Shown here piece after piece: positions 1-9,977 of a stretch of 64,000 nucleotides of DNA. The stretch is from Calonectria ilicicola (taxonomy: Eukaryota; Ascomycota; Sordariomycetes; Hypocreales; Nectriaceae): the NCBI GenBank assembly GCA_020809705.1, contig CP085835.1:1-64000 (forward strand), in the 5' to 3' direction. The notes beneath the pieces are model-generated. The model saw only the letters and a list, made by a program, of their open reading frames with translations. It searched no databases and was not told where the DNA came from. The translations under genes and the position numbers were made by a program. Positions within the stretch are counted from its first letter, which is position 1. Every line of letters starts with the position of its first letter.

Positions 1-2406
1 GATTTCCTATGCCTACCTAGGGTCCTAGGCCTAGCCTACAAGGAAGGATCTCTTATACCTACCCTAAAGGCTTTCCCTGCTACCTACCCAGAACCTCCTA
101 TCCCACCCAGCCAAGACCACCAACCCCAAGGCTCCAACCAACCTAGCCCAATCCAGCAAGCGACCAAGTGGCTAGAAAGAGGCTTTATTGGAAGGGCTGC
201 TAGAGCTATATACGACTCAGCACCTCTAGCCCCTAAAAATAAGGAAACAAGGGACCTCCTTAGGGATAAACACCCTATAGGCCCTAAGGACCCCTTTAAA
301 GGAGCAAATCCAGCAACCAACCAACCAATCAACCAAGAAACCCTAATCAAAGCCCTCAAGACTATCCACAAGGAAAAGGCCCCTGGCCTCTCTGGCTGGA
401 CTAGGCCCCTCCTAAGCCTAGCTACTAGAAGCCAGGAGGTCACAGCCTTCCTAACCCTCCTAACCAACATGATCAGACTAGGAACAGCCCCTGGACCTAA
501 CCTTCTATGTGCCTCTAGACTAATAGGCCTAGAAAAGGAAGGTGGAGGGGTTAGACCTATAGCTGTGGGAGATATAGTCTATAGGCTAGCTATGAAGGCT
601 ATTCTTATGACTCACTTTTCAAATAAAATGCTGCTTCCTAATCAGCTAGGAGTCCAATCTCCTGGAGGGGTAGAACCAGCTATTTTTATTATGGAAGAGG
701 CTATAAGCGGCCTAAATAGAGGGAAATATACCTCCATCACATCTCTAGATGCCTCTAATGCATTTAATGATACGGATAGAAAGTGTATAGCAGCCTCTAC
801 CTCAAAATTCGCCCCCACCCTATATAAGGCTGTAAAATGGGCTTATAATAACCCCTCCTTACTAGTCCTAGGCCAAGGCCATTACCTAGTCTCAGCCCAA
901 GGGGTTAGACAAGGTGACCCTCTTGGCCCCTTGCTGTTTTCCCTAGCTATAAGACCTACCTTAAAGCTCCTTCTAGAAAAGCTTCCTACAGCTACTCTAG
1001 TTGCCTATTTGGACGATATATTTATCCTTAGTAAGGAAGAGCCAGGAAAAGCCTTAGAAACAGCTAAAAAGGTCTTTAAAAACTCTCCTCTTAAGCTAAA
1101 CCACCAGAAAAGCAAGGAAACAACTATAACAACCCTAAGAAAGGAAGGCCTAGCTACTCTAGGAACCTTTATAGGACCCCTAGAAGCTAGGAAAAACTTC
1201 CTAAACAGGAAATCCCTCCTTCTTCAAAAAACAATCCAGGAGCTAGATGGCCTATCTAAGCAAAACGCCCTTCTCCTACTAAGAGGCAGTATTCATCTCC
1301 TTTTAAGGCACCTTCTAAGACAGCTAGCCCCAGAGGGCCTAGAAAAACAATGGCAGGAAATCGACCTAGCCATAGTGAAATCTATCCAAAAACTAGCCCA
1401 AAGGAAAAAACAAGACCCTTTGCCTACCTTAAACCCCCATCTAATAGCTATCCCTGCTAGAAGAGGAGGCCTAGGTATTCCTATTCACCAGGATATAGCA
1501 AAGGGCTTATACCAAGCAGCTAAGGAAGCCAGTTACCCAACAATTGAAAAGATCATCCCTTTCTTCTCTAAAGGCTCCTTAGAGGACCCCTTTTCAACCC
1601 AACCTTATACAGCCCCGCCTCCTACAGCCCAAGAAGTCCTAGAATTGGATACTTCCTATAGAGTGGAACAGCTAGGGAAAACCCTAGCCCCTAGCTATAA
1701 GAAAACTTGCCTGGAAAATGCTAGCTATCTAAGCAGAAAGTGGCTTCAAGTCTTGCCTACTCAAAAAACCTATATTTTAGCAGACCAAGAAGTTACTGAA
1801 TGCCTTAGAAATAGGCTACTATTGCCCTCTAAGACCCCTGGAAGCCCTTGCAACCACTGTGGGGAAATAGCAGATATAAATCATGAAGATATTTGCAAGG
1901 CAGCTACTAAAAGGTGGATCCAACGCCATAACCAGATCAATCAGGCCCTCAAGAAAGCCCTAGAAAGCAACCCTACCTTAGAGGTTGAAATGGAGCCCCT
2001 TATTGACCCTAGCCTTAACCTAAAGGCAGACTTCTCTATTCTCAAGGGCTCTAACCGCTATTACTATGACCTACAAGTTGTAGCTATTAACAGCCAAGAA
2101 AGGGATATCCAAGAGATCCTAGCTACTGCAGCTAAGGATAAACTAAGGAAATACAAAGCCTTAGACCCCTTCTTCCAACCCCTAATCTTCTCTGCTGGGG
2201 GCTTAATGGAGCTAGAAACAGCTAAAAGCTATAGAAAGCTCCAGGAAGTAATAGGGAAAATAGCAGCTAGCCAGCTTGATACCTCTATTGGCCTTACGCT
2301 TAGTAAGTTTAGAGCCCAAGCAGCTAGCTCTATAGCTATTAGCCCTACTAAGAACCCGATTCTTATTCCTAAAGGGCTAAGGGCTAGCCTTTTCAACCAA
2401 AACTAA
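1..2406 (+). CDS. Reverse transcriptase / REL-endonuclease ORF of a telomere-type non-LTR retrotransposon (5' end outside window)
   Basis: The frame is open from base 1 to the TAA at 2404-2406 (801 codons plus stop), so the start lies left of the window; the first in-frame ATG at 469 is internal. Seen in order: a KAPGLSGW motif before the palm, the RPIAVGDIVYRL block, RT motif A (SLDASNAFND), motif B (RQGDPLGPLLF), the catalytic YLDD of motif C (about 1006-1017) and an LNHQKSK motif D. Near the C-terminus is a CX2CX7HX3C zinc knuckle (about 1849-1896) followed by a PD-(D/E)XK-like stretch (KADFSI then YYYDLQVV). An RT followed by CCHC and a restriction-like endonuclease is the layout of R2/CRE/NeSL-type and MoTeR elements, not of APE-type LINEs. 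No stop or frameshift interrupts the visible part, so this copy may be coding-competent there. Leu is mostly CTA and Arg nearly always AGA/AGG. Confidence 0.9.
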   Translation, partial: DFLCLPRVLGLAYKEGSLIPTLKAFPATYPEPPIPPSQDHQPQGSNQPSPIQQATKWLERGFIGRAARAIYDSAPLAPKNKETRDLLRDKHPIGPKDPFKGANPATNQPINQETLIKALKTIHKEKAPGLSGWTRPLLSLATRSQEVTAFLTLLTNMIRLGTAPGPNLLCASRLIGLEKEGGGVRPIAVGDIVYRLAMKAILMTHFSNKMLLPNQLGVQSPGGVEPAIFIMEEAISGLNRGKYTSITSLDASNAFNDTDRKCIAASTSKFAPTLYKAVKWAYNNPSLLVLGQGHYLVSAQGVRQGDPLGPLLFSLAIRPTLKLLLEKLPTATLVAYLDDIFILSKEEPGKALETAKKVFKNSPLKLNHQKSKETTITTLRKEGLATLGTFIGPLEARKNFLNRKSLLLQKTIQELDGLSKQNALLLLRGSIHLLLRHLLRQLAPEGLEKQWQEIDLAIVKSIQKLAQRKKQDPLPTLNPHLIAIPARRGGLGIPIHQDIAKGLYQAAKEASYPTIEKIIPFFSKGSLEDPFSTQPYTAPPPTAQEVLELDTSYRVEQLGKTLAPSYKKTCLENASYLSRKWLQVLPTQKTYILADQEVTECLRNRLLLPSKTPGSPCNHCGEIADINHEDICKAATKRWIQRHNQINQALKKALESNPTLEVEMEPLIDPSLNLKADFSILKGSNRYYYDLQVVAINSQERDIQEILATAAKDKLRKYKALDPFFQPLIFSAGGLMELETAKSYRKLQEVIGKIAASQLDTSIGLTLSKFRAQAASSIAISPTKNPILIPKGLRASLFNQN

Positions 2407-2645
2407 CCCCTATTTCACTCTCTATTTCACTCTTTATTTTACTCTCTATTTTACTCTCTCCTGTACCCTTTCTTTATTCTCTCTTTTACTCTCTACTTTA
2501 CCCTCTAATATCTATTTTACTCTCTCCTTTACCCTCTCTTTATTCTCTCTTTTACTCTCTCCTTTACTCTCTCTTTATTCTCTCTTTTACTTTTTATTTT
2601 ACTCTCTAATTCCTATTTTCCTATTTTCCTATCTTCCTATTTTCT
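2407..2645 (+). repeat. Pyrimidine-rich short tandem repeats in the retrotransposon 3' UTR
   Basis: Right after the stop codon the + strand becomes nearly pure C/T/A built of degenerate TTTACTCTCTA- and TTTCCTA-like units. The same tract follows the ORF of the second copy, so it belongs to the element. Its role is unknown. Confidence 0.85.
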
Positions 2646-2688
2646 TATTTTCTTATCTAAGAACTCTTACCTTAATACTCCCCTATAA

Positions 2689-2872
2689 GACCTAGAAACC
2701 TAGAAATATCTTTCCTATTAAAAAGCAACCAAGCACTATTAGCTATAGATAGTTAAATATACCTAACCCTTAAACCCTAAGACCTAGAAACCTAGAAATA
2801 TCTTTCCTATTAAAAAGCAACCAAGCACTATTAGCTATAGATAGTTAAATATACCTAACCCTTAAACCCTAA
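2689..2872 (+). repeat. Tandem duplication of the 92-bp retrotransposon tail
   Basis: Two 92-bp units (2689-2780 and 2781-2872) appear identical by eye. Each ends in a degenerate telomere tract that finishes CCCTTAAACCCTAA. The second element copy has this tail only once. The most likely reading is that a complete element joined the telomere repeat at the end of an older, strongly 5'-truncated copy. Confidence 0.85.
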
Positions 2873-2877
2873 CCCTA
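2867..2877 (+). other. Telomere-like junction CCCTAACCCTA
   Basis: Nearly two units of the C-rich strand of the TTAGGG repeat join the retrotransposon tail to unique sequence starting TGGAGCC. The orientation fits a chromosome end that once lay to the left. Confidence 0.75.
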
Positions 2878-3421
2878 TGGAGCCAGCCCCGGGCGTTGAG
2901 AGGGGAGGTGTCGGTCGTCAGTTGGATCTCAATATAAACTTTTCTAGATTTCGATATCGTATCCAGCCAGGATCACTTCGGTTACATTTGTAAAGCAGTG
3001 GTTCGTCGTTCTTGTAGAGATGTGACATTTGCTTCGGTCGTAACGAACATTCATGACTATAACGCCAACATGCATTATTTCCGTGTTAAGGGAAAATTGT
3101 CGAACTGGTTATGACTTAGTCGATCTGCGTGGAAGACCTGCCCCTGGTTTAGGGGTAGAATCCGTACAGTAGCACGAAGCAATGGGTCGTCTTGTCATTT
3201 CAAGGCCGACAGACTGTATTACAACGTAATGCAGGAAAAGGAGGAAATCTAAAGTGGCCGTTGTACAGTAGTAGGCCCACAACTCAAGGTTTCACTCTTA
3301 TAAGAAGCAATGTGGAGCTAATCTAATGAGGGATAATGTTTTATAGACGTAACTAACAACCAATGAGCACAAATGGTCTTATTTTTTCTCAATATAACCA
3401 ATCTTCTACTTACCGTGTTGG
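2878..3421. other. Non-coding stretch between the retrotransposon and the DUF3176 gene
   Basis: Unique, mixed-composition sequence without a plausible gene. The small frames here are overlapped by, or too short beside, the gene on the minus strand. It probably contains that gene's 3' flank. Confidence 0.6.
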
Positions 3422-5728
3422 TTATCCTTTCTTGCATTTTTCTATCTTCAACTTGAGCCTCTTCGCTACCTGTTCTGCCTGTCTGAGTTCCATCCTTTCC
3501 AGCCCGGGTAGGTCTTTGAGTAGTAAAGGAAGTAACGAAGACTTCCAAGTAGTAGAGTCCTTTGCGAGGGAATCCTGCAAAATTGTCCATAGCAACAAGA
3601 TAGCACATAGAATAAACATCATTATCGGAAGGATAAGCCACTTCCATACGACTCGAACGCAAGATCTGACTTCGAAAGCTTCTCCTTGCACCATAGGGCT
3701 TGCACCTATGTAGCCACCTCTGCCCACCTTTCGTATTTCAGTTGTAATCCGCATCGCTAACGAATCGGCATTTTCTCGGATAGTGGTCAGAGATGTTGAG
3801 GCATTGCGCATCATTCCCTCTGCAGGGGCTGAATAGCTAGATTCCAATGCGCCACATTCCAATTTTTCCGCATACCCACGAACTGAGCAACTGACGTCGA
3901 AGATGCGACCTAGCTCTCCTTCAATGGAGTTAACAAGTCCTGATGGGAGTTCGTGAATGCATTCGAGTGGAGCTGTGAGATTGACGTAACCAGGTTGGCT
4001 ATCTGGGCTTTGACTGGCCCAATCATCCAGATGAAATTGCACTTTAGCCATAGAGTTTGCTTCTACATTGGCATTGGATATGTTTGCTGAAGTATATATT
4101 GTCCCATTGACATAACACGGCTGTTGCACGCCTCGCCAATGAGGAGGTTGGTCTTTGAATTGTTCCCAAGGTGTTAATGGTTGTGGACGCAGAGGAACAT
4201 CCCGAATTATCCTTTCTGACAAGGTTCCATTTTCCACCCTGGCTGAGTAATACTTGATACATGGGTAGAACACGCAAGCGGCGGCAACATAGTCCATCGG
4301 GGGAGAAGTTCGAGGAGCATCCCCATAAATCCATGCGCTGGTGAGATCACAAATCTCATCTGATGCTCCATTCTTGCAAGTGGGGCATGAAAAGTTGCCA
4401 CTAGGGAGGCGATCACATTGATCACGAGATGCCGCAATCATAGTGAAGTTTGCAATAGACCATCGAGCGCGATTTAGGAAGTCGTTCGAGGCCATTTGGC
4501 TGGCCCAGGTGAGATTCCCTACGGTGCGGATGCTCATATAATTCCGGTTCCCAGTACCCCCAAACGTAATATTTAGTGTGTTATTTTTCACTTTGTCCAC
4601 TTTATTATAGACGGGCATTTCGAACTCGACCCTCTCATCGTATTCTCCTTTGTTGACAAGTTTTGGTCCTTGGACAAAATCGTACACGTCAATGCATCGG
4701 CTGCAGACGCCCACACTTGCATGCGTGACTTCGTCCTTGACCTCTTCGGACCTGTCGGAAAAGGAGAGAAAGGTACAGTTTCCAGATGTGCAGGTAAAGA
4801 GGGATGGCACGTTTGAGTCGGTAGACGGATTTACGATCGAGTCCGCCATGGCTGTTTTTAGTTCTATCCCAGGGTACAAGTTATTGTTTGTGGTCCCGAA
4901 TGGTCGTTCCAGAATCCCAGCCTCGATTGTATTTGCAACCCTAATAGTTGCCGACCGGCCTGGTGATTTTGTGGCACGGAGGCATTGGTATGGTTGCATT
5001 GCTTGCTGCACAAATGGGCCAATGCCAAGGGAGAATACGACAACCACGACGGCTCCGATGGCTAGAGGCTGGCGGAGAGTGACAACGGGAAGAAGACGTA
5101 AGGAGCCATAAACTCCCCTGGAGGCATTCTCAAATAGCTGAAATTCCTGCATAGGACGGAATTCATCTGAAATCCAGTTCCACTTGAGCTGGGAGAGAAT
5201 CTCAAAGACAACATAGGCAAGGACAGCACGGAAGATAGTGGCAAGTGTAGCGATCAAAGCGTTGAGGGTGATTCCAATATCTTCCCAATCCGGCATTTCT
5301 TGATCATTGTATTTGTCAAGTATGAGGAAAATTGCGACAAGCAGCCCGGCGCTGAGCATCAGCATGGCAATCTCAAGGATCCAATTCAAGTAAATGGGGC
5401 CTTGGCGGAACTCTTGTATAACTTTTCTGATGTCGCCATCTCCAAGGCTCGAGACATCCAAATTACCACAGACATTTTGGATCAAAATAGACGCCGGCTT
5501 AGCCGAGCTATGGAGGTTGATGTGTTCGTCGTCATGGTCATAGGCTCGGCTGGGATCATGATCTTGGTGGCTTTGACGGTCGCCTGCTAGCGTTTGTTGA
5601 TCAGATGGAGAATCATCCGTGATTTCGGTCGCATTTGCTTGAGTAGCTGTGCGTGAATACGGGAATAGCGGTTGAAGCTGAAGCAACTCATCCGAAGCCG
5701 CACCGAGACGCTGATCAGAATCGACCAT
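3422..5728 (-). CDS. DUF3176-type fungal membrane protein
   Basis: One uninterrupted minus-strand frame of 768 residues from the ATG at 5728. The frame extends 20 codons further upstream to a TTG, but there is no ATG there. The N-terminal ~100 residues are polar. Then come several hydrophobic segments (an ILEIAMLMLSAGLLVAIFLI stretch, a second before the LKWNWIS motif, and a VVVVFSLGIGPFV stretch), a long region rich in N-glycosylation sites and cysteines, and a last membrane segment (LILPIMMFILCAILLLW) followed by a basic tail. The conserved block with FRAVLAYVVFE and LFENASRGVYGS is typical of DUF3176, a family found in fungi with no known function. Topology suggests a large extracytoplasmic domain between membrane anchors. 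No frameshift or stop is seen. Confidence 0.85.
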   Translation of the reverse strand: MVDSDQRLGAASDELLQLQPLFPYSRTATQANATEITDDSPSDQQTLAGDRQSHQDHDPSRAYDHDDEHINLHSSAKPASILIQNVCGNLDVSSLGDGDIRKVIQEFRQGPIYLNWILEIAMLMLSAGLLVAIFLILDKYNDQEMPDWEDIGITLNALIATLATIFRAVLAYVVFEILSQLKWNWISDEFRPMQEFQLFENASRGVYGSLRLLPVVTLRQPLAIGAVVVVVFSLGIGPFVQQAMQPYQCLRATKSPGRSATIRVANTIEAGILERPFGTTNNNLYPGIELKTAMADSIVNPSTDSNVPSLFTCTSGNCTFLSFSDRSEEVKDEVTHASVGVCSRCIDVYDFVQGPKLVNKGEYDERVEFEMPVYNKVDKVKNNTLNITFGGTGNRNYMSIRTVGNLTWASQMASNDFLNRARWSIANFTMIAASRDQCDRLPSGNFSCPTCKNGASDEICDLTSAWIYGDAPRTSPPMDYVAAACVFYPCIKYYSARVENGTLSERIIRDVPLRPQPLTPWEQFKDQPPHWRGVQQPCYVNGTIYTSANISNANVEANSMAKVQFHLDDWASQSPDSQPGYVNLTAPLECIHELPSGLVNSIEGELGRIFDVSCSVRGYAEKLECGALESSYSAPAEGMMRNASTSLTTIRENADSLAMRITTEIRKVGRGGYIGASPMVQGEAFEVRSCVRVVWKWLILPIMMFILCAILLLWTILQDSLAKDSTTWKSSLLPLLLKDLPGLERMELRQAEQVAKRLKLKIEKCKKG

Positions 5729-6145
5729 TTTTATCCAAGTCAGGCTTCGTGGAGACGGACGTAAGGGCGCAAAAGTGAGGAAGAACAATCATGCTTACTT
5801 ATGAGCGTCTCGGGATAGGCCTATTATTAGGCCACGCTGTGCGTCAGTATTCGACATGCCAGGATCAGCCGCTCAGCTTTGTGCAGTGTAACCTCCCAGA
5901 GCAGCTCTCGCAGATCGACCACAGCAAGTAAAAGAATGGGGCGACCGTGCTAGGCGGTGTGTTTTGCTGCGGCGGGCTGTGCTGCAGCCTACAGCGGCAC
6001 AATTCGCCACAATAGGCTAGAGGCAGCTTGCCAAGAAGTTGCCTTTGAGGAGGTGCAGTGGCAAAGAAATGTGCAATCTATTATTGCCTTGCAAATTATT
6101 GTTATAGATTCTGTAATCTTATATTAATTAAAATTATTTATTAGA
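5729..6145. other. Upstream region of the DUF3176 gene
   Basis: No gene seen. It turns AT-rich after about 6060 where the Fot1 fragment begins. Confidence 0.5.
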
Positions 6146-6400
6146 TATCGTATATGATAAGCGAGCGTTGCAAGAATCCCTCATACACATTACAAACCAT
6201 TTGATGAACCGCTTTACAACAACTGAACATGTCCCAATTGAATACTGAGGTTAAAGCCCTTCTTGCCCTTGAGGCCCTTCAGAATAACCAAAAAATAAGC
6301 ACCCGAAAGGCCACAAAGATATATTATATGAGATCAATGAGCATTGACTATGTTGTCGGCAAAAGGGAATTTAGTCTTGAAGTGATACTGATTGATCAGA
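6146..6400 (+). mobile_element. 5' fragment of a Fot1/pogo-like transposon
   Basis: It starts with the terminal sequence TCGTATATGATAAGCGAGCG, close to the inverted repeats of the Fot1 elements at 19-25 kb, then the conserved CCCTCATACACA subterminal stretch. At 6229 an ATG opens a transposase N-terminus (MSQLNTEVKALLALEALQNN) of the kind that begins Fot1-family transposases. Similarity to the full copies fades near 6390; the right end is missing, so this is a truncated, less mutated relic. Confidence 0.75.
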
Positions 6401-6754
6401 GATCAGAGATCAGAGCCGCACACGTGATGATGATCCGCGGAAGGGCGCGGACGGGCGATCCTTGCTTCCCCACTGCTGCCTACGTCTACGCCACACCGCG
6501 TTCGCCACGATGCGCTACTACACACACCACACACGCACACCAATGTCGGTTTTGGTCCTGTGACCCTATCGGTGTGTGGCGCAGTGTTTTATCTCATGTG
6601 GCTTGCTCGGGGTCTGTCCGTTAGGGCCTGCTCCCATAATTGCCTTCTTATAGACCTTTCTTTTCTTTTTCTGCAGTAATGGTGAGGAATGTAAGGATGT
6701 GGGACAAGAGGACCAACCTGGACGCGCGCACCAAATGCGTACTAGCGCAGGCAC

Positions 6755-6905
6755 TATAGGGCAAAGACACCCACAATAGTATTATGTCGTGAGCGCAGAC
6801 GAACAGTTCTACTGTTCGTCAAGTTGAAGTCTTGGTAATAAGAACAGAGGTCTATTGCGGTCCCATTCTTGCTCCACCCCAGTCGTGAATCCAGTTCGTT
6901 ACAGT
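6755..6905 (-). repeat. Dispersed ~150-bp repeat, inverted relative to 16557-16703
   Basis: The reverse complement of this stretch matches 16557-16703 at roughly four bases in five, with blocks such as GTAACGAACTGGATTCACGA and CAAGACTTCAACTTGACGAA shared. It contains a perfect short hairpin (CGAACAG - TTCTA - CTGTTCG). In both places the repeat begins about 15-45 bp after a gene's stop codon, read in the direction of that gene. Its class is not recognised. Confidence 0.75.
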
Positions 6906-6919
6906 GATTACAAGGATAG

Positions 6920-8017
6920 CTAATGATTGAGAGCTTTATAAAGTGCTTGCCGCCCGTTAAAATCCTTTTGTGTACTAATATACTTAAAGACAACGTAGAT
7001 AAGTAGAATAAAAAGTACAATAATGATGGAGGCAGACGGTACAATAATTGCAAAAACTGTGAATCCATAGGAAATAGAATGGAAAAGATTGTTGTTATCA
7101 AGCTCCTTTGTTGCTAATCCCACTTGCATGGCAGTGAGTACCATTAGGATGTATACAGAGGATGCTAAGATCGGCGTTTGATAGCTCTCTAATTGTTGCC
7201 CGTAGGTTGAAAACTCAAACTTGTACCCACGCATTATTTCCACCATGCTGCGGTGGCGTAGACCTCTGAAACGGGAGATTGCATTCAGACGCCCGACTCT
7301 TAGCTCGCCGAATTGATATCGCTCATTGGCCCTAGAGATATGATCCCATTTGTTTTCGAGGACCTTTGAACATATCTGATGCCAGAAATGAAATTGTGTC
7401 TCGGCAGGGATCAGATGGCATTCCAAGGCGATGTTAAAATCGCTTTCATACTGAATTAGAGATGTATATGAGTACAGAAGGCCATAAGCAAACTTGTATA
7501 GTCTTCTTCTTTCGCATTTGTCTTCAGACTTGAAATTAGGATTCCCTGATTGCAAGCTCCTCGGGTGAAGACAGTTGCATTGATGGCTATGCTTGCAAAT
7601 CAGGTATTTCTCCCAGAATTTCCAATCCAAAAGATAGCGTGGAAGCGGCTTAATGAAGATATGTCCTGGTTCCCAGACTAGATGGTAATCGATATCTTCT
7701 GTCGCAGTAATAGCTCGTGAGGCAGAGACTTGGTAGTTGAGTGGCCGCGGGGGCATGGCGCGACCGGCCAGCCATAGCCTATCATGGATGGCATTCAGCC
7801 TCGATACACTCAGCTCCTTTATCAAAAAATCCCATACAGATCGTTCCTCAGGGAAATCAACCCGCTGGATCAAAATCATGTTAGGGCGCGATTTCCCTTG
7901 TAGAACGATCTTCTCCAGGGATCGAGTTGCTGGAGGCAATATGCGACGAAAGTATTCAGCTTCAGAATCTTCAGATGAAGTGTTTGACTGGTTCTGCCCT
8001 TCCGGAATAGGGTTCAT
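6920..8017 (-). CDS. DUF6601-like integral membrane protein
   Basis: A single 365-residue frame from an ATG at 8017. The central block RLNAIHDRLWLAGRAMPPRP, followed by HLVWEPG and FIKPLPRYLLDWKFWEKYL, is the hallmark of a fungal family I recall as DUF6601 (name from memory). The next ~100 residues carry several Cys/His (HSHQCNC) and a basic patch. Two membrane segments lie at the C-terminus (about residues 283-303 and 316-342). The function of the family is unknown. It is transcribed away from the NLR-type gene at 9904, with about 1.9 kb between the starts. The reading frame appears intact. Confidence 0.75.
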   Translation of the reverse strand: MNPIPEGQNQSNTSSEDSEAEYFRRILPPATRSLEKIVLQGKSRPNMILIQRVDFPEERSVWDFLIKELSVSRLNAIHDRLWLAGRAMPPRPLNYQVSASRAITATEDIDYHLVWEPGHIFIKPLPRYLLDWKFWEKYLICKHSHQCNCLHPRSLQSGNPNFKSEDKCERRRLYKFAYGLLYSYTSLIQYESDFNIALECHLIPAETQFHFWHQICSKVLENKWDHISRANERYQFGELRVGRLNAISRFRGLRHRSMVEIMRGYKFEFSTYGQQLESYQTPILASSVYILMVLTAMQVGLATKELDNNNLFHSISYGFTVFAIIVPSASIIIVLFILLIYVVFKYISTQKDFNGRQALYKALNH

Positions 8018-9903
8018 AAAGTCCGTCTTCTAAGAATTTAGTACGTGCTTGAACAACCTTTTCGCGATTTGAATAAAAACATACACGTTCTTCTTGAAAT
8101 CTCATGGTAGGCAGTGGTCTTGAATACAGAACAACTAGTGTGCGAATCAGTTTATCACTGAGCTAATAGAGCGGGGATAAGAGAAAGATTGTTAGGTAGC
8201 AGACGTAGATATAGAGGTACGATGGGAAATAGTATAACATGCATTCTGATTGCAAGTAATCCTCTTCTAGCGCCACTGAAATATTCCATTACTTACCAGC
8301 CCATCTCTCAGGAATGTGGGATGTCCATTTTGTTCTGATGTCAGAAATTAAATCTTACTCCGTTTCAGGTTCAGCTGACCCAGGGTATGCCACTTGGGAG
8401 TAAGAATAACAGATGTAAGCTAAGAAAATTGGAATCACGGAGTCCTGGAGAAGTTGCCGTTCCAAACTGTCACTGGTTTACATTAAGCTTCATTTAGCTG
8501 CAGACGGTGTACTATTAGGCCTTCCTTTTCTTTTTTTTTTTTTTGGGGGGGGGCGGAAGGGACGACGATATACGCAGATGCAAATCGAGAGGTAGTCGGA
8601 CGATGGCCTCAGCCGCACAAGGCTGTCGGCCGCAGCTCGGACAGATTTAATCACTTATGGGCATTCCGACAGGTTGACTTCGAAATGACGTTACATAGTG
8701 TCACATCGCGGCACTCCGTAGGCTTTTTTGCATTGACTGATCCGACAGCCTTATTTCGAGCTATTAAAAATTGAACACGTGTCCGTCTAGATCAGTGCAA
8801 CGCATGCTGAGTGGTTCACTGTTCCTGCCCCGCCTCCCCGACCTGTGCTGGAGATATCCAATCCTAACGCAGAATGAAGTACTTTCACAGACCTTTTGCA
8901 AGTTGGAAATTGCTCTGCATTATGCCTTACGTCACACGACAGTATGGCTAGTTTATCAGTATGAACTCTCATTGCACTGCTTGTAACTCGTCTTGTCACA
9001 AATACCGTGGATTGCTGTGACCCTCCAGAGCGCAATGGCTAGAGCTACCTTCTGTAGTACATCGCAGTTGCGCCATGTACAGTCGATTGGATAGACTTCT
9101 GTGAAAGATCACGTGCGCTTTCAAGTGATATTATTTGAAACTGGTGCTAAGCCGTCACGCGGGCATGCGTTTAATGTGTGTCGGGGCTTCTGCTCATCAA
9201 TTGACCTGGTTTGATAGGACAACAAGACCTCTGCTTGAATTGACCAGAGGCAGGACTTCAACCTGATGTGACATTGGCAGGATAAGTGGGCATAGGGATA
9301 GTTTTCATGTCCAAGCTACATAAGATATACAGTACTGGCACGCACCACAGCTAAAGTTTGCAAGCATCCAAATCGAGCGCTATTTTCGGTTGCATGCAGC
9401 GCTTCGGCACATGATGTATGCTTCTAAATCGCTCATCTCAATGAAGCTAAGTAGTCAGTGAAACAATGTGCAGGTTTCATCCAAAGCCCACTGTGCTTAA
9501 GAATGCATTTTCATTGGCGATGACCGATATCGAGTAGGCTATGCAACCAGACCTAATGTCAGCGCTAAGCTGTCTTGGAGAACTATTGGGTAACTTGCCT
9601 TTGAAACTCCAAGCCACTCAGCCACCATTCAGCCGCTCCTTGCTCACTCCCAATCCATCTGCATCTCAGTTGATTGGAGTCGTTCAGCAAGGCTTTGCAG
9701 TTATATATAAATAGTTCTTGTATCCATTCTTTTGTCTTTTCTCTGATAGTCCTTTTGGTGCATTCATTACTTAGGAGAATTCCTCAATGCTTAAATCCTG
9801 TCACTGTTGTAAGCAAAGACGACTCCTTCCGGTGTTCTTATTTATTTTTACCAAGTCATAGATATATTTCTTGAATTATAGGGTCTATTATAACCACACG
9901 AAA
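8018..9903. other. Intergenic region between the divergent DUF6601 and NLR-type genes
   Basis: About 1.9 kb with no convincing gene. A poly-T run immediately followed by nine or more G occurs at about 8528-8553. The right 250 bp before 9904 contain TATA-like ATATATAAATA at about 9701 and probably the promoter and 5' UTR of the NLR-type gene. Confidence 0.6.
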
Positions 9904-9977
9904 ATGGCTAAACAAACGGAAAGGGCCCCCGAAAAGCCTCAAGACAAAACTAAGCTTGAAGATGGTCTTATACTGGT

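Larger units (their letters stand above)
1..2877 (+). mobile_element. MoTeR-like non-LTR retrotransposon, copy A (5' truncated by window edge)
   Basis: The element comprises the RT/endonuclease ORF, a pyrimidine-rich 3' UTR, two copies of a 92-bp tail and a telomere-like end CCCTAACCCTA, after which unique sequence begins. It is colinear with the second copy at 32.9-36.65 kb: from base 60 to the stop codon both are exactly 2,347 bp, so they differ by substitutions with no net indel. Bases 1-59 do not match the second copy. MoTeR elements of Magnaporthe are known to sit in telomere repeats and to carry this type of endonuclease; relationship is inferred from architecture and from the telomeric 3' junction. 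Confidence 0.85.

Noticed and set aside
84..470. 128-codon minus-strand frame at the left edge, with a counterpart at 33915-34163
   Set aside because: Antisense shadow of the retrotransposon ORF; similarity between the two places only reflects the two element copies.
2867..2877. A true chromosome end at 2.87 kb
   Set aside because: The repeat has fewer than two units and sequence continues on both sides, so it is at most a former or internal telomere junction.
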